From positions 1 to 15,358 of the forward strand of contig DNPP01000104.1 in NCBI GenBank assembly GCA_003501365.1: a stretch of DNA of 15,358 bases. The letters run 5' to 3'. The position numbers and the translations under genes are program-made. The stretch is from Bacillota bacterium (GTDB lineage: Bacteria; Bacillota; UBA4882; UBA8346). The notes under the pieces were generated by a model. That model was not told where the DNA came from, ran no database searches, and saw nothing but the letters and a program-made list of their open reading frames with translations. Each line of letters opens with the position of its first letter. Positions within the stretch are counted from its first letter, which is position 1. Positions 12,760 to 15,358 of the stretch are shown in pieces.

Positions 12760-13932
12760 TCAATTATATTTGGAAATATCATAACGGCAGCTGGGATTCC
12801 AGAAAATCCATTCTTTAACTCCGGCATCTTTGACTGCTTGGATTTGTTTTTGGATTTGGTTTCGGCCGTAATGATTACCCAAACTAAAGTCCTGAAGCCA
12901 GGGCCGAAGTTGGGTAGTGGTATTGCCCAATTTCTCCAGGCGCTTTTTGGCATCGCTGACTCCATGGAATACGGTTTCATAGGGATTGAGGTCGGGATTT
13001 CTTAAACCAAATGTTCCTAAAGCATAATGGGATGGGTAGACCATTGGACAGACGACATCGACACTGGTGACGATTTTCTCAAACTTTTGTCCAATACCCA
13101 TGTCATCTGTGGTCGAGGTTGTTAAACCGAAAATATCGGCGGATATGGGTACGTGATAGTCTTTTAGTCTAAATCGGGCATAATCAAGAAATTCTTTAAT
13201 TACATCCTGACGCAACTTACCGCTACTATAAGGGTAAACGCAACGTTTGAGGTCACCGTCGCTGGTAAAGCGGACATAGTCGAATTGGATCTCTTGAAAG
13301 CCTAATCCAATCGCTTCTTTGGCAATGTCTACAATGTAATCCCAGACTTGGCGGTTATTGGGGTCAACCCAATTCAAGCCTCTGCGGTCCTTCCAAAGAC
13401 CGCCGTTAATATCTCTGACAGCCCAGTCCGGTCGTTTTCCGGCTAAAAAGGGATCTTTAAAAACTACAATCCGGGCAATCGGATAAATTTGGTGTTCGCG
13501 GAGGAGAGCGATCATTTTGGCGGGATTGGAGATTTTATTGAGCGAGGCGCCCTCCTCATTGACCAAAGGGACTTTGGAACGGTAACTCAGAGTACCGGTA
13601 TCGTCTTTTACATCAATTACCAGGGCATTGAATTCGGTTTTATCGATGAAATCCACCAGTTGGGGAAACCATTTGGAGGAACCGGCCATCCAGCCGGTGG
13701 TGTAAATCCCTTTAATAACACTGGGTTTGTGCCACGACTCTTTTTCCACATTGGTTGATGGAGGCGACTGAGCTTGTTGTTCTAGTAGCCCGGTTTGCAG
13801 AAGAGCTTTGGCCGGAATATCTTCGGCAATTGGATTGATATCGACGTCGGCAGGAGTAGAAACGGTCAGACATAAAAAGGCGATCAGTAAAATAAATGGT
13901 AATGAAAATAATGTAAGGATTCGTTTTAGCAT
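12760..13932 (-). CDS. Membrane-anchored putative glycoside hydrolase (DUF4015 family)
   Basis: A 390-residue extracytoplasmic protein. Seen: an N-terminal hydrophobic segment (about residues 5-25), a polar linker, then a TIM-barrel-like domain from about 72 onward. Recognisable blocks are KGIYTTGWMAG (74-84), NALVIDVKDDTG (102-113), YPIARIVVFKD (150-160), GLNWVDPNN (185-193), the acidic strand IQFDYVRF (215-222), VDVVCPMVYPSHY (291-303) and a C-terminal EWIFWNPS. These fit the putative glycoside hydrolase family DUF4015, related to alpha-amylase-like barrels, with Asp in FDYVRF the likely active-site residue. The substrate is unknown and a wall or exopolysaccharide glycan is plausible. I chose ATG 13932 because AGAGGA lies eight bases ahead. 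ATG 13941 touches that site, and GTG 13980 would add a polar head before the membrane segment. Confidence 0.82.
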   Translation of the reverse strand: MLKRILTLFSLPFILLIAFLCLTVSTPADVDINPIAEDIPAKALLQTGLLEQQAQSPPSTNVEKESWHKPSVIKGIYTTGWMAGSSKWFPQLVDFIDKTEFNALVIDVKDDTGTLSYRSKVPLVNEEGASLNKISNPAKMIALLREHQIYPIARIVVFKDPFLAGKRPDWAVRDINGGLWKDRRGLNWVDPNNRQVWDYIVDIAKEAIGLGFQEIQFDYVRFTSDGDLKRCVYPYSSGKLRQDVIKEFLDYARFRLKDYHVPISADIFGLTTSTTDDMGIGQKFEKIVTSVDVVCPMVYPSHYALGTFGLRNPDLNPYETVFHGVSDAKKRLEKLGNTTTQLRPWLQDFSLGNHYGRNQIQKQIQAVKDAGVKEWIFWNPSCRYDISKYN

Positions 13933-14089
13933 GGGGTCCATCCTCTGAAGATTTTTACCGATGAGTTCGTCGTGACTCACGGTATCCCTCTGTTAACATG
14001 AAGGTAAATGAAGGATTGACGATGGATGGCAGCAAACAAAGTAGAGTGGTAGGCTAATTTGCGGTCATAAAAAATTGATCCTCATTTTA

Positions 14090-14108
14090 GAAAGGGCTTG
14101 ATAAACTG
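14090..14108 (+). promoter_or_regulatory. Ribosome site and CTG start of the glycosyltransferase
   Basis: GAAAGGG at 14090-14096 lies nine bases ahead of CTG at 14106-14108. The frame is closed by TAG at 14088-14090, and no ATG, GTG or TTG occurs in frame before 14280. Homology to the family N-terminus begins right at this CTG. Confidence 0.7.
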
Positions 14109-15245
14109 AAAAAAATTCTAATTGTTTATGCCAATAGTGGGGCGGGGCACCGCCGGGCGGCAGAGGCATTATTTGCGGTAGCGGAGAAAAATTTTCCGTC
14201 GGTTCAGGTAAAGCTGCTGGATGTTTTAGACTATACCAGCGCGGCTTTTAGAAGAAGTTATCCGGCAACTTATTTATTTATGGTCAATCATTGTCCGAAA
14301 TTGTGGGGCTTCTGTTTTTATTTGTTGGACAACCGGCAAGTTGATAAGATAGCCCGAGTTTTCCGGCGCAAAACAAATTCTGTTCATGGGCAACCATTTA
14401 TGAAGTTTTTATTGGAAGAGGACCCGGATTTAATTTTGACGACCCATTTTCTCCCCAATGAATTAATCTCTTGCCTTAAAAAACGCCATAAATTTCGAGC
14501 TTCTTTGATTACTTGTATCACAGACTATTATCCTCATGCCTGGTGGCGGGATAGCGGGGTGGATTTATATATTGCGCCAAATCAGGATTTGGTGCCGCAA
14601 TTATTGAGGTTGGGAATTGCGGAAACAAACATCGCTACGCTGGGGATTCCTATTCATCCCAATTTTGCGGTGAGCATTGAACAAACGATTATTCGCTGGA
14701 AATTGGGGCTTGTTGAAGACCAATTCACGGTTCTTATTACAAGTGGCGGGTTTGGCGTTGGGCCGATTAGAAAACTAGTCGCCCATCTCAATCGGATCTC
14801 CACTCCTTTACAGTTTGTGGTAATCTGCGGTAATAATTTAAAGTTACAAGATGAATTGATTGCAGTAACCAAAAAAACGATTCATAGTATCCGGATATTC
14901 GGTTTTGTGCAGAACATGCAAGAGTTCATGGCTGTCAGCGATTTAATGATTTCCAAATCGGGCGGTTTGACTTCAACCGAAGCAATGGCTAAGGGGTTGC
15001 CGCTTATTGCATTACGACCGATCCCGGGTCAAGAATCCAGTAATTGCGCATTTTTATTGAAACAAAAGGCGGGTATCCGAGTAAAGAATGAACGGCAGGC
15101 CTGCAATGCAGTTGAGGATTTGTTGCATAATCCCGATAAATTACAGGAATTGCGCCGCAATATGACCCGGATTGGTCGGCCCCATGCGGCTGAAGAGATT
15201 ATCAGTTATGTTAAAAAGTTTTTTAAAATCGATGAAGCGGGCTAA
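14106..15245 (+). CDS. MGDG synthase/UgtP-like glycolipid glycosyltransferase, CTG start
   Basis: A 379-residue GT-B fold enzyme of the MurG-like GT28 group. Family knowledge: these cytoplasmic-face enzymes transfer glucose or galactose from a UDP-sugar to diacylglycerol, making membrane glycolipids and lipoteichoic acid anchors. Seen: the N-terminal MGDG-synthase block KKILIVYANSGAGHRRAAEA (residues 2-21) with the GxGH loop, TTHFLPNEL around 112-120, ITDYYPHAWW (138-147), the VLITSGGFGVGP loop in the C-terminal half, and the nucleotide-sugar motif SKSGGLTSTEAMAKG (283-297) followed by RPIPGQESSN. These blocks are complete only if translation begins at CTG 14106. The first ATG (14280) would remove 58 residues including the GxGH loop. 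The lipid and sugar used cannot be told, and a MurG-type role is unlikely given the MGDG-synthase N-domain. Confidence 0.88.
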   Translation: MKKILIVYANSGAGHRRAAEALFAVAEKNFPSVQVKLLDVLDYTSAAFRRSYPATYLFMVNHCPKLWGFCFYLLDNRQVDKIARVFRRKTNSVHGQPFMKFLLEEDPDLILTTHFLPNELISCLKKRHKFRASLITCITDYYPHAWWRDSGVDLYIAPNQDLVPQLLRLGIAETNIATLGIPIHPNFAVSIEQTIIRWKLGLVEDQFTVLITSGGFGVGPIRKLVAHLNRISTPLQFVVICGNNLKLQDELIAVTKKTIHSIRIFGFVQNMQEFMAVSDLMISKSGGLTSTEAMAKGLPLIALRPIPGQESSNCAFLLKQKAGIRVKNERQACNAVEDLLHNPDKLQELRRNMTRIGRPHAAEEIISYVKKFFKIDEAG

Positions 15246-15251
15246 CAAGTC

Positions 15252-15358
15252 TTAGAATATATTTACTAAGTTAAACCTTTCCCGCTCCGGGATGTGTTGA
15301 ATAAAGTGACGTAGAGTATCTAATTCCATCAATGCTTCAGAGTAGTTTTTACTTTGAA
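15252..15358 (-). CDS. Possible C-terminal end of a minus-strand gene
   Basis: Reading the minus strand from the window edge, one frame stays open for 34 residues and ends at a TAA (15254 down to 15252). The visible end includes SEALMELDTLRHFIQHIPE and then RERFNLVNIF, an amphipathic helical pattern. The other two minus frames have stops here. It would converge on the glycosyltransferase with a six-base gap between stops. I do not recognise the family, and an open stretch this short can be chance. Confidence 0.4.
   Translation of the reverse strand, partial: QSKNYSEALMELDTLRHFIQHIPERERFNLVNIF

Noticed and set aside
13998..14057. 19-residue frame starting MKVNEG in the gap before the glycosyltransferase
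   Set aside because: It has no ribosome site and no recognisable feature.
14280..15245. Glycosyltransferase starting at the first ATG
   Set aside because: It would lose the GxGH loop and the first strands of the fold. The CTG at 14106 restores a full-length family member.

Overview
The window looks like chromosomal DNA from a low-to-moderate GC, endospore-forming member of the Bacillota (Clostridia-like or a deep-branching relative). The signs are a veg homologue close behind rsmA, a spore photoproduct lyase family gene, an L,D-transpeptidase, a YkuK-type RNase H-like gene, strong purine-rich ribosome binding sites, and frequent TTG starts plus one CTG start. I see no phage, insertion sequence, CRISPR array, rRNA or tRNA gene. 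The genus cannot be read from this window.

Layout. Bases 1-1724 hold the 3' end of tsaB, rimI and an EamA/DMT transporter, probably one transcript. phoU stands alone (1822-2475) and ends in a clear terminator. An exported YkuD L,D-transpeptidase (2712-3449) is followed closely by an orphan membrane-anchored solute-binding-like protein (3468-4775). A regulatory island follows: a strong hairpin, then a perfect-consensus promoter surrounded by repeated AT-rich palindromes, then a PadR regulator (4989-5564) and a pseudo-receiver/GGDEF protein (5673-6605). Next come rsmA and a YkuK-type gene (6636-7999), then veg (8110-8385) behind two tandem consensus promoters and ahead of a terminator. A spore photoproduct lyase homologue lies on the minus strand (8425-9444), divergent from murB (9597-10505). 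A secreted PD40 beta-propeller protein (10645-11697) follows with its terminator. A 372-base gap then carries a possible 32-residue small protein, and a FadR-type GntR regulator comes next (12079-12759). That regulator meets, stop against stop, a minus-strand membrane-anchored putative glycoside hydrolase (12760-13932). A GT28-type glycolipid glycosyltransferase starting at CTG (14106-15245) and a possible minus-strand gene end close the window.

Common themes are translation and tRNA/rRNA modification (tsaB, rimI, rsmA), envelope building (YkuD, murB, the glycosyltransferase, the putative glycoside hydrolase) and sporulation-linked genes (veg, splB). Regulators sit among them. This is mostly a housekeeping region, and I did not find a convincing new multi-gene system. 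The best leads are the lyase homologue with serine in place of the catalytic hydrogen-donor cysteine, the PadR promoter/operator island beside a phosphorylation-dead receiver-GGDEF protein, the CTG start, the paired veg promoters and the possible small protein at 11920.
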